DNA of 10,247 nucleotides from Pseudomonadota bacterium (GCA_023424095.1 JAFAEG010000043.1:1-10247), one strand, 5' to 3'. Counted from the first letter of the stretch, positions 1-6,883 are shown. The notes: generated by a model not told the origin, from the sequence alone. Numbers and translations are program-made.

Positions 1-1
1 G

Positions 2-154
2 GCGATGGCTGCCCAGGGCCTCGCGCTCGGCGCCCGCGATCCGCGCTTCGCCGAACCGAATGCCGAGATGGCGGCGGCGCGGCGCGAGCGGCGCGGGCTC
101 TGGCAGGGCCCGCACCAGCACCCGGCCGAATGGCGCGAGGCCAATCCGCGGTGA
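2..154 (+). CDS. C-terminal end of a probable thermonuclease (SNase)-family protein, partial
   Basis: The window begins inside this gene. Frame 2 is open from the first base to a TGA at 152-154 and encodes about 50 residues. The tail is rich in Ala and Arg, and the sequence ERRGLWQG followed by PAEWREANPR resembles the end of staphylococcal-nuclease-like proteins, in which a helix with an 'A..A.R..RGlW' pattern is followed by 'P..WR'. The active-site part would lie upstream of the window, so function cannot be checked here. GC-rich third positions support real coding. The family call is from pattern memory only; it could also be another protein with an Ala/Arg-rich C-terminus. Confidence 0.5.
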   Translation, partial: AMAAQGLALGARDPRFAEPNAEMAAARRERRGLWQGPHQHPAEWREANPR

Positions 155-161
155 AGGAGGT

Positions 162-194
162 GGCAGCCGGCCGGGGGGAGCTGTGCCGGCCGCC
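162..194. terminator. Stem-loop between convergent gene ends
   Basis: The short gap between the two convergent stop codons holds an inverted repeat. GCCGGC at 166-171 pairs with GCCGGC at 185-190. After one mismatch, three further pairs extend the stem (162-164 with 192-194) around a 13-base loop. No T-run follows on either strand, so this is at best a weak or Rho-assisted bidirectional terminator. Confidence 0.3.
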
Positions 195-200
195 GGGGGA

Positions 201-842
201 TCAGTCGGCGAGGTTGAATTCGCCGCTGATCCGCAGGCTGATCTCGTCGCCCAGACCTGGCACGCCGTAGGTCATGCCATAGTCGCTGCGGCGCACCACG
301 CCCGTCGCGGAGAAGCCCGCAGTATAGACGCCCGCCATATTGTCGCCGGCCTTGTTGAAGGTGACGCTGAGCGTCAGCGGACGGGCTTGGCCGAGCAGCG
401 TGAAATTGCCGGTCACCTCGGCCGAATTGGCGCCGGTGCGGTTGATCGCGGTCGAGGTGAAGGTGGCGCGCGGATGGTTGGCGACGTCGAAGAAATCGGC
501 CGATTTCAGATGAGTCTCGAGCGCCTCATTATGGGTGGCGATGGATGGCGTGGCGACGGTCACGTCCAGCCGGCTGCGCTCCGGGCGGGCGCCGTCGAGC
601 GACAGGCGCGCGTCGAAATCGGTGAATTCGCCGGTATATTCGGAAAAACCGAAATGCCAGACGCTCCAGTGAATCTTGGCGTGGCTCTTGTCGAGTTGGT
701 AGCTGCCGGAGCGGACCTGCGGGCCGGCCTGCGCGACGGCTGCCACCGGCGTGTCGGCGAAGGCGGGGGCGGCGGGAGCGGTCAGCGAGACCGTGGCGAG
801 CAGGGCCGAGCCGGCGCCGAGCGCGGTGAGATATTTGAGCAT
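201..842 (-). CDS. YceI family secreted protein
   Basis: This encodes a 213-residue YceI-family protein. The family folds as a lipocalin-like beta-barrel that binds isoprenoid-type lipids; its physiological role in most bacteria is unclear. Residues 1-29 form a Sec signal peptide (MLKYL, an Ala/Leu-rich core, then AFA before DT), placing the mature protein in the periplasm. The YceI domain runs from about residue 40 (SYQLDKSHAKIHWSVWHFGFS) to the end. It includes family landmarks: the D-x-x-H-A-x-I strand, the 'F.DFDA' segment, 'LKSADFFD' followed by 'HPRATF', 'GNFTLLGQARPLTL' and 'GDEISLRISGEF'. I chose the ATG at 842 because AGAGGAA lies just upstream and the signal peptide begins there; the frame stays open about 32 codons further without a better start. 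It is divergent from the small basic protein gene at 1061. No operon partner is seen on its strand. Confidence 0.95.
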   Translation of the reverse strand: MLKYLTALGAGSALLATVSLTAPAAPAFADTPVAAVAQAGPQVRSGSYQLDKSHAKIHWSVWHFGFSEYTGEFTDFDARLSLDGARPERSRLDVTVATPSIATHNEALETHLKSADFFDVANHPRATFTSTAINRTGANSAEVTGNFTLLGQARPLTLSVTFNKAGDNMAGVYTAGFSATGVVRRSDYGMTYGVPGLGDEISLRISGEFNLAD

Positions 843-1060
843 ATGTTCCTCTTGTCGAAATTCGTGGTGCCAAGATGGGCGGGGCCCAGGGGTTGCGATA
901 GCCCGATGCACGGCACTCTCTTGTTGTGATATCTGCAACGCTGCTCAGGGACGGTATTCTTGGCAGATCGCTGGCGTCGGAATTTCAGGCGTCCGCGGCA
1001 TTTGGTGTCGGCTGGCGATGGCGGTAAGGGTTGAGCCTGCCGCAAAAGGGAGAGCGTGAC
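843..1060. promoter_or_regulatory. Divergent intergenic region (yceI-family gene / small basic protein)
   Basis: These 218 bases separate two divergent genes and must hold both promoters. I see ribosome-binding sequences at both ends (AGAGGAA for the minus gene, AAAAGGGAGAG for the plus gene). I do not see a convincing -35/-10 pair or a clear operator. Longer open frames that cross this region on either strand lack ribosome-binding sites and look like chance frames. Confidence 0.4.
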
Positions 1061-1177
1061 ATGGCCAAGGGTCAGCAGAAGAAGACCAAGGAAGCCCGCA
1101 AACCCAAAAAGGAAAAGCCCAAGACGATCGCGGCTGCGCCGCCGCGCGGATCGGTGGCGGAGATCAAGCAGAGGTAG
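1061..1177 (+). CDS. Small lysine-rich cytoplasmic protein (38 aa)
   Basis: This short reading frame encodes 38 residues beginning MAKGQQKKTKEARKPKKEK, followed by an Ala/Pro segment and ending in AEIKQR. Nearly every second residue of the first half is Lys or Arg, so the protein is strongly basic and probably disordered; nucleic-acid binding is possible but not shown. Short proteins starting 'MAKGQ' with 'REARKPKK'-like runs are, as I recall, common as conserved hypotheticals in alphaproteobacteria, which supports this frame being real. AAAAGGGAGAG lies 6-15 bases before the ATG. The gene has no membrane segment or signal peptide. It is followed after 62 bases by a gene for a secreted protein, which may share its transcript. 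The function is unknown. Confidence 0.72.
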   Translation: MAKGQQKKTKEARKPKKEKPKTIAAAPPRGSVAEIKQR

Positions 1178-1239
1178 CGACCGGGCGCGCCACCCGCGCG
1201 AGCGGGGAGTATGCGCCGGCGACAAGAGGGGGACATGCG

Positions 1240-1692
1240 ATGCAGTTGGTCTGGCTTGCGCTCCTGCTGACGGCCGCGCCTTCTAGTGTTCAGCCGGCGC
1301 CTTCGCCCGCCGTCCGCAGCACTCCCGCGCCGGTGGTGGTGGAATCCTATTACCGCATCCGCTGGGGCAGCTTCTGGGATTTCATGGCGATCTACCGGGA
1401 GCATCATGCCCCGATCCTGGCGGAGATGCAGCGGCTGGGCTTCATCGCCGCGATCCGCACCGAGACGCCGCTGACGCACATGGCCGGCGATCAGCGCTGG
1501 GATTTGCGGGTCACGATCACCTATCGCGACGGCAATGGGGCGGCGGGCAGCGACCCCGCCTACGACCGCGCGGCGGCGGCCGCATCCGAACGGCTGTTCC
1601 GTGACCGCGACGCGCATCTGGCGGCGGAGACCCGGCGCTTCGGGATGATCGAGGAACATTTGGACGTGATCGTGACGCCTTACGCCGAGTGA
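1240..1692 (+). CDS. Conserved secreted protein of unknown function, probable alpha/beta-barrel fold
   Basis: This encodes 150 residues. The N-terminus MQLVWLALLLTAAPSSVQPAPSP is a probable Sec signal peptide with cleavage near residue 19-25, so the product is likely periplasmic. The mature part has a beta strand (VVVESYYRIRWG), a helix with 'FWDFMAIYREHHAPILAEMQRLGF', a strand around 'IAAIRTETPL', then 'GDQRWDLRVTITYRD'. It ends with an Ala/Arg-rich helix and 'EEHLDVIVTPY'. This strand-helix-strand order suggests a ferredoxin-like dimeric alpha/beta barrel of the EthD/Dabb kind, but no family is certain and no catalytic residues are recognised. The start at 1240 follows the purine run AGAGGGGG at 1225-1232. 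The septoil-knot-type gene begins 33 bases after its stop on the same strand, so the two are probably cotranscribed. Confidence 0.8.
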   Translation: MQLVWLALLLTAAPSSVQPAPSPAVRSTPAPVVVESYYRIRWGSFWDFMAIYREHHAPILAEMQRLGFIAAIRTETPLTHMAGDQRWDLRVTITYRDGNGAAGSDPAYDRAAAAASERLFRDRDAHLAAETRRFGMIEEHLDVIVTPYAE

Positions 1693-1710
1693 GGCGGCCG
1701 CGATGGGAAA

Positions 1711-1719
1711 GGGGAGGAG
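1711..1719 (+). promoter_or_regulatory. Strong ribosome-binding site of the SFPD-repeat gene
   Basis: GGGGAGGAG lies six bases before the ATG at 1726. It decides the start codon and suggests that the repeat protein is translated efficiently. Confidence 0.7.
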
Positions 1720-1725
1720 ACCCGG

Positions 1726-2025
1726 ATGGCCGGCACGGTGGACCTCGCGCGGATCTACGGGAAGATCCAGATCGTCAGCTCGTTTCCGGACTATAAGGTG
1801 AAGGTGGTGGAGTCCTTCGCCGACCTGCATGTCCAGCTGGTCACCTCCTTCCCGGACCGGCCCGGCCGGTGGCAGTACGTCACCTCCTTCCCCGATTTCA
1901 AAATCCAGTGGGTGGAATCCTTCCCCGACTTCACGATCAAGTTCGTGACCTCCTTCCCCGGCGTGCGCGGCGCCGGGCGGGGCGATCCGGGCTGGGCGCT
2001 GTTGCGCTGGATGATGCGGGGCTGA
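1726..2025 (+). CDS. SFPD-repeat protein, probable 7(1) septoil knot domain protein
   Basis: This encodes a 99-residue protein made of six near-tandem units of the form [KHWT]-[VI]-[KQ]-x-V-x-S-F-[PA]-D-x. The Ser-Phe pairs fall at residues 19, 30, 41, 54, 65 and 76, giving spacings of 11, 11, 13, 11 and 11; the longer central unit contains 'DRPGRW'. Alternating hydrophobic residues make each unit a beta strand with a turn at SFPD. This pattern agrees with my recollection of the '7(1) septoil knot' family, small bacterial proteins of about 90 residues with a seven-crossing backbone knot. No enzymatic role is known to me. There is no signal peptide or membrane segment, so it is probably cytoplasmic. 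The C-terminal tail (GRGDPGWALLRWMMRG) lies outside the repeats. A strong Shine-Dalgarno sequence (GGGGAGGAG, 1711-1719) fixes the ATG at 1726. It follows a secreted-protein gene by 33 bases. The family name is recalled; the repeat architecture is seen directly. Confidence 0.78.
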   Translation: MAGTVDLARIYGKIQIVSSFPDYKVKVVESFADLHVQLVTSFPDRPGRWQYVTSFPDFKIQWVESFPDFTIKFVTSFPGVRGAGRGDPGWALLRWMMRG

Positions 2026-2083
2026 CAGGCGCCGCCCGCACCGGCCGGAAGCTGACAAAGTTGACACCCTGGTGCGAGCGTTT

Positions 2084-2764
2084 TCAACGGCTTGCATCGG
2101 ACCGAGCCTCGTCCCCGCCGCCCCCGTCGTCGCCCTCCCGGCCGAGCACTTCCGGCTCCGGCACGGGGAAGGGCCGGCCCCTGAACGCGGCCTCGACATT
2201 GCGCCAGGCGGCGCGCGCCATGCGGCCGATCCGGTAGGCCAGGATGAGCACGGGACCGTCGGGGCGCTGGCGCGTCTCCACCTTGTCCAGCCAGCGGCCA
2301 TAACGGCTGGGCGCGCGGTAGCGGAGCAGGAACATCGTCAGCCGCTCGTCGAAATGGCGGCGCTCGCCAACCTGTTCGCCCTGCCAGAAGATCGGCACCG
2401 GCACGCCGTGGATGGAGCGCGACAAAGCGGCATCGGACAGGATCGGGACGGCGGCATCGCTCGCCGCCTCCCAGGCGAGCCGGAACGCCTCGGCGTCGGC
2501 GCGCTGGCGCAGGTCGTAAGCCGAGGTGCGGCTCATCCCGACGGCGGCGCAGGCATGATCGACGCAACCGGTCGCGGCCAGCGCCCGGATGAATTCCACC
2601 TGCCGGTCCGGCGTCCAGCCGTCATGGCGATAGCGCACCGGGACGGGATCGAAGCCGTAGAAGGACGCCGGATCATCGGGTTCGCAGTCGTCGGGATCGG
2701 GCGGCGCTTCGGCTTCGGGCGATCGGCGCGTCCGTGTGCGGCGGGGCTTGGGCGAGTCGCTCAT
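2084..2764 (-). CDS. Helix-turn-helix protein, conserved hypothetical
   Basis: This encodes about 226 residues from the ATG at 2764. The first 45 residues are low-complexity (Arg-rich, then Asp/Glu/Pro-rich) and probably disordered. Residues about 50-95 (GWTPDRQVEFIRALAATGCVDHACAAVGMSRTSAYDLRQRAD) form a homeodomain-like helix-turn-helix of the type found in terminase small subunits and transposon or recombinase N-termini. A helical region with 'SDAALSRSIHGVPVPIFWQGEQVGERRHFDERLTMFLLRYR' follows, then an acidic/Gly-rich tail. No nuclease or ATPase motif is visible and no phage genes are near, so a terminase role is unlikely. A DNA-binding function is an inference from the HTH. The start is uncertain: a TTG 42 bases upstream is also in frame, and neither has a good ribosome-binding site. 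It is divergent from the DUF2061 gene and convergent with the SFPD-repeat gene. Confidence 0.72.
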   Translation of the reverse strand: MSDSPKPRRTRTRRSPEAEAPPDPDDCEPDDPASFYGFDPVPVRYRHDGWTPDRQVEFIRALAATGCVDHACAAVGMSRTSAYDLRQRADAEAFRLAWEAASDAAVPILSDAALSRSIHGVPVPIFWQGEQVGERRHFDERLTMFLLRYRAPSRYGRWLDKVETRQRPDGPVLILAYRIGRMARAAWRNVEAAFRGRPFPVPEPEVLGREGDDGGGGDEARSDASR

Positions 2765-2848
2765 CCACGAGGGTAGATCAGCCGCAATCCTATCTGTGAA
2801 GCACAATAGGATTTGGCGGCGGCGAGCGGCAGCGGTCAGGCGGCGGCG

Positions 2849-2874
2849 GGGCCGATCAGGCGAGTGATCGGCCC
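2849..2874. repeat. Perfect 10-bp inverted repeat in a divergent intergenic region
   Basis: GGGCCGATCA at 2849-2858 is the exact reverse complement of TGATCGGCCC at 2865-2874, with a six-base spacer (GGCGAG). No T-run follows on either strand. It lies upstream of both divergent genes (minus-strand start 2764, plus-strand start 2939), where no transcript needs to end. An operator or a transcript 5' hairpin is therefore as likely as a terminator. Confidence 0.6.
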
Positions 2875-2907
2875 GGTCGATCAGTCAGAACGCCGCTTTC
2901 CATTGGT

Positions 2908-2928
2908 TATTGCGAACCGTTCGCATTA
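2908..2928 (+). promoter_or_regulatory. Fur-type 7-1-7 palindrome (candidate operator) before the DUF2061 gene
   Basis: TGCGAACCGTTCGCA (2911-2925) is a perfect 7-1-7 palindrome. Allowing one mismatch on each side, it extends by two further pairs to 2908-2928. Fur-family operators have this 7-1-7 geometry, and variants with TGCGAA/TTCGCA arms occur in proteobacteria as I recall. It ends 13 bases before the ATG at 2939, so a bound protein would overlap the promoter or 5' leader. The regulator is inferred and could be another dimeric repressor. Confidence 0.45.
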
Positions 2929-2938
2929 TATCCGTGGA

Positions 2939-3142
2939 ATGAGCCACGACCACAAGCGCGATTTCGCCAAGACGGGGAGCTTCCTCGTCCTCCACCTGCT
3001 CGTCGGCTTCAGCGTCGCCTTCGCGCTGACCGGCTCGGTCGCCATCGCCGGCGGGATCGCGCTGATCGAGCCGGCGGTGAACGCCGTGGTGTTCTTCTTC
3101 CACGAACGCGCTTGGCGCGGGAAGCTGCGGCCAGCGCATTGA
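2939..3142 (+). CDS. DUF2061 family small membrane protein
   Basis: This encodes 67 residues: MSHDHKRDFAKTGSFLVLHLLVGFSVAFALTGSVAIAGGIALIEPAVNAVVFFFHERAW and a basic tail. It matches the DUF2061 pattern: an N-terminal K-x-x-x-K-T segment, a first membrane helix at about residues 15-33, a short 'TGS' turn, a second helix at about 34-55 containing 'IALIEPAVN', and the closing 'FFHERAW'. The protein should sit in the inner membrane as a two-helix hairpin; its function is unknown. The frame is open to 2813, but the ATG at 2939 is chosen because domain homology starts there and the upstream translation is low-complexity. The ribosome-binding site is weak (CCGTGGA). A palindromic candidate operator lies directly upstream, so expression may be repressor-controlled. 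Confidence 0.85.
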   Translation: MSHDHKRDFAKTGSFLVLHLLVGFSVAFALTGSVAIAGGIALIEPAVNAVVFFFHERAWRGKLRPAH

Positions 3143-3178
3143 GGCGGAAGGCGCTGCCCTGGGGATGCGGCCGCCGGC

Positions 3179-3592
3179 TCAAGCCGGGCCGATCAGGTCC
3201 CAGAGATTGCCGTAGAGGTCCTCGAACACGGCGACTTTGCCGTAGGCGTGGGTGACGGGCGGGCGGACGAAGCGGACGCCGCGGGCGGTGAAGGCGGCGT
3301 GGTCGCGGTCGAAATCGTCGGTGCGCAGAAACAGGAAGACGCGGCCGCCGGCCTGATTGCCGATGACGGCCTCCTGCACCGGCGTGGCGGCGCGGGCGAG
3401 GAGGATGGTGGCGGCGTTGTCGCCGGCTCCGGGCGGTGCGACGAGGACCCAGCGTTTGCCTTCGCCCTGCGGATCGTCGGCGACGCGGATTAAGCCGAGC
3501 TTCTCCGTGAACCAGGCGATCGCCTCGTCATAGTCGCGGACGATGAGGGCGATGTGAGCGAGGTATTGGGGCCCGGTCTTAGCGCGGGCCAC
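3179..3592 (-). CDS. VOC (glyoxalase/bleomycin resistance/dioxygenase) superfamily protein
   Basis: This encodes 137 residues forming a single VOC domain of two beta-alpha-beta-beta-beta halves. The first half begins 'YLAHIALIVRDYDEAIAWFTEKLGL' (residues 10-34), the usual opening of the family with a likely metal ligand at His13. The second half begins near 'GGRVFLFLRTDDFDRDHAAFTARGV' (residues 82-106) and ends 'VAVFEDLYGNLWDLI', where Glu124 occupies the usual C-terminal metal-ligand position. Members include lyases, dioxygenases and antibiotic-binding proteins; the substrate here cannot be told. The start is a GTG at 3592 without a clear Shine-Dalgarno sequence. It lies only 11 bases after the stop of the AlkB remnant, at the edge of the AT-richer patch, so its original leader may have been replaced. 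Confidence 0.9.
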   Translation of the reverse strand: MARAKTGPQYLAHIALIVRDYDEAIAWFTEKLGLIRVADDPQGEGKRWVLVAPPGAGDNAATILLARAATPVQEAVIGNQAGGRVFLFLRTDDFDRDHAAFTARGVRFVRPPVTHAYGKVAVFEDLYGNLWDLIGPA

Positions 3593-3603
3593 CGATGAAA
3601 CCG

Positions 3604-3966
3604 CTATCGAGAGCTTTGCACACGCTGGCGATGCTCGCTCTCACGTAGCTCATCGAGTTCTTTAGCGGTGTAAATCTTTCGAAAAGTAAGATTTATGCGT
3701 GGTCCGCATGGCCGCGCCTCACGATTTATCGCGTGCTTGTAATTTCGCTGCGTAGCACCCTTCATCAGTAGGACGCTGCCACCGGGAAGCGGGATCGCAA
3801 ACGTTTCCAGATCCTTCCGTGCCTTATGCTTGAATAAGAACGTACGCCGATCTCCAAGGCTTAAGGACGCTATGCTTGGATCGTCCCCCAGCTCCTTCTC
3901 GTCATCGGAGTGAAAACCCATGCTGTCGTTATTGTCGCGATAATAGTTTAACCTCCACGCGATTCT
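3604..3966 (-). pseudogene. 3' half of an AlkB-like 2-oxoglutarate/Fe(II) dioxygenase gene
   Basis: This frame is open from a TGA at 3967-3969 to a TAG at 3604-3606. It encodes the C-terminal half of an AlkB-family enzyme, which normally removes alkyl groups from DNA or RNA bases by oxidation. The sequence RLNYYRDNNDSMGFHSDDEKELG is the classic segment with the iron-binding H-x-D. Counting from the internal Met (ATG at 3921), His4 and Asp6 are the first two iron ligands and His63 (YKHAINRE) is the third. Arg75 and Arg81 (RINLTFR) match the 2-oxoglutarate-binding arginines of AlkB. The N-terminal nucleotide-recognition part of roughly 100 residues is missing, and no ribosome-binding site precedes the internal ATG. 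The upstream DNA belongs to a different, out-of-frame gene remnant. I therefore call it a truncated pseudogene, although a 105-residue product starting at 3921 cannot be excluded. Its base composition is AT-richer than its neighbours. Confidence 0.8.
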
Positions 3967-4327
3967 TCAGGTTTTCGGCTTCAACTTCCCTGAAGTATCG
4001 GCTGAGTCCGATGATCTCAGTTCCGGGTCCGCCACCAACGCAGGCGATACGAGTCGGGTTTCTAGAAAATATAGACGGTTTAATTTTTGGACGCAGAGCT
4101 TTCAGCGCGTTATAAATCTAATAACCGTGAGGAACGGAATACTTATAAAGGTAACAGAACTTTTTGACGTGAGTGCCCTAATCGGGATTGTCGATGGAAG
4201 AATAATATTTCCTTTGCATGTCGGCAAACTGCGCTGTGGCTTGATCTACGAAGCCTTCGCCATGTGTGTCACGCGCCAACTGCTCGTAATGTGAAATCGC
4301 AGGCCGAATTCTCGCAAAATCGCTCAT
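3929..4327 (-). pseudogene. 5' part of a methyltransferase-like gene with two in-frame TAG codons
   Basis: A good start (CGGAGGGA, then ATG at 4327) opens a frame whose first 49 codons begin MSDFARIRPAISHYEQLARD and end at TAG (4178-4180). The same frame continues for 19 codons (GTHVKKFCYLYKYSVPHGY) to a second TAG (4118-4120). It then runs 62 codons, starting IYNALKALRPKIK and containing RIACVGGGPGTEIIGL, to a TAA at 3929-3931. The last part carries a glycine-rich SAM-binding motif I (CVGGGPGTE), as in class I methyltransferases. The three pieces read as one continuous protein, so the two TAG codons probably interrupt a former single gene. The frame then meets an AlkB remnant in another frame, and the rest of the methyltransferase is absent. 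A natural amber-reading mechanism is possible but unlikely in this group. The DNA is AT-richer than thiC next to it, suggesting transfer. The exact methyltransferase family is not recognised. Confidence 0.68.
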
Positions 4328-4369
4328 GCCTTGTTCCCTCCGCAGGTAGCAGAGGTAACCTATGGCAAA

Positions 4370-6232
<1,863 letters not shown>

Positions 6233-6239
6233 ATTCGTG

Positions 6240-6279
6240 CTCCTCTCCACTGGAGGGAGTACGGGTGAAGCCGCCTCTC
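6240..6279 (-). promoter_or_regulatory. Translational expression platform of the thiC riboswitch
   Basis: The leader between aptamer and start codon contains CUCCCUCC (RNA, 6259-6252). It is complementary to the Shine-Dalgarno stretch GGAGAGGAG (6248-6240) with one bulged A, giving a hairpin that would hide the ribosome-binding site. The same CUCCCUCC can instead pair with GGAGGGAG at 6284-6277, which overlaps the 3' strand of aptamer helix P1. TPP binding stabilises P1 and would free CUCCCUCC to cover the Shine-Dalgarno site. The pairings are read from the sequence; the switching is inferred. Confidence 0.65.
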
Positions 6280-6370
6280 CCTCCCTACGCCGGTGTCAGC
6301 CGGATCAGGTTCAGCGGGTCGAGGGCTCCAGCCCTCCTCTCAAGCGCGGATCGGCGCTCCCCCGGGGAAG
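6280..6370 (-). ncRNA. TPP riboswitch (THI element) upstream of thiC
   Basis: Read on the minus strand, this leader has the conserved TPP-aptamer blocks in order: a CUUCCC P1 5' strand with GGGG just after it, UGAGAGG, a short stem-loop (GGGCUGGAGCCC), then CUGAACCUGAUCCGG, and finally ACCGGCGUAGGGAGG. CUGAACCUGAU and GCGUAGGGA are the hallmark pyrimidine- and diphosphate-binding segments. P1 forms between 6370-6365 and 6285-6280. It senses thiamine pyrophosphate and should repress thiC when the cofactor is abundant. Confidence 0.95.
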
Positions 6371-6376
6371 CGCCGA
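6351..6376 (-). repeat. Inverted repeat overlapping the 5' side of the TPP aptamer
   Basis: TCGGCGCT at 6351-6358 pairs exactly with AGCGCCGA at 6369-6376; after one mismatch, C and G runs lie between. In the minus-strand transcript this makes a strong hairpin 24 bases after the stop codon of the DUF2569 gene. It uses the P1 5' strand of the riboswitch, so hairpin and aptamer cannot form together. There is no U-run after it. It may end or protect the upstream transcript, or be an alternative fold of the riboswitch leader. Confidence 0.5.
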
Positions 6377-6400
6377 CCCTAGGCCGAACGGCAGCGAGGC

Positions 6401-6883
6401 TCAAGCGATCGCGGCTTCCTCGCCGTCGCGGTGATAGGTGTTGGCGACCCGGCGGCTGATCAGGAGATAGGCGGTCCAGACACCGGCGTAGACGAACGGC
6501 CGGATCAGCTCGGCGCCCATTTCCTTCAGGAACTCGCCGACCGGGATGCCGGCGATGGTCGCGAGCAGCCAGGTTCCGAAGAAGGTGTTGGCCAGAGCGA
6601 TCAGCCAGAGCGAGGCGATCGTGATCACGACGCTTCGCCAGTTGAATACGCGAAGCAGCCGGTAGACCGAGAACCAGGCGAGCGCGCAGGTGAAGATGAC
6701 GATTCCCCAGACAGCGATCTGAATCGTGCCGAGCGTTTCGCCATAAGCGAGTGTCAACAGAGGATCGGATAAATCGCGGACCATGGTGAAGATCATGAAG
6801 CCGGGCGTAAAGACGCCCAAAGTCACCAGAAAGAAAGCGAGCCAGCCGCCAACGCCTTCATATTCCCCATAACCATCGGACAT
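6401..6883 (-). CDS. DUF2569 family membrane protein
   Basis: This encodes 160 residues with four predicted membrane helices at about 12-35, 53-77, 84-112 and 128-144. The opening 'YEGVGGWLAFFLVTLGVFTPG' is the characteristic start of DUF2569 proteins, in which a G-x-G-G-W-L motif leads into the first helix. The function of the family is not known. The ATG at 6883 follows the Shine-Dalgarno sequence GGGGGGA at a good distance. The gene lies just upstream of the thiC riboswitch on the same strand, so the thiC promoter must lie within its 3' end or the two may be cotranscribed. No promoter is recognisable in the roughly 30 bases between its stop and the aptamer. Confidence 0.85.
   Translation of the reverse strand: MSDGYGEYEGVGGWLAFFLVTLGVFTPGFMIFTMVRDLSDPLLTLAYGETLGTIQIAVWGIVIFTCALAWFSVYRLLRVFNWRSVVITIASLWLIALANTFFGTWLLATIAGIPVGEFLKEMGAELIRPFVYAGVWTAYLLISRRVANTYHRDGEEAAIA

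Noticed and set aside
60..929. Long plus-strand open frame of 289 codons
   Set aside because: It is antisense to the clear YceI gene, has Gly/Arg/Ala-rich low-complexity translation and no ribosome-binding site; it is a high-GC shadow.
1072..2301. 409-codon minus-strand open frame
   Set aside because: It spans several well-supported plus-strand genes, including the SFPD-repeat gene, and has an Arg/Pro/Ala-rich shadow composition.
2084..2764. Reading the HTH protein as a phage terminase small subunit
   Set aside because: No large terminase, portal or other phage gene is near; the HTH alone does not support it.
3173..3187. CCGGC-TCAA-GCCGG hairpin at the VOC gene stop, tested as a terminator
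   Set aside because: Only five pairs, overlapping the stop codon and without a T-run; too weak to list as a feature.
3593..4369. An intact mobile element or defence system in the AT-richer patch
   Set aside because: No transposase, integrase, inverted terminal repeats or complete gene is present; only remnants can be supported.
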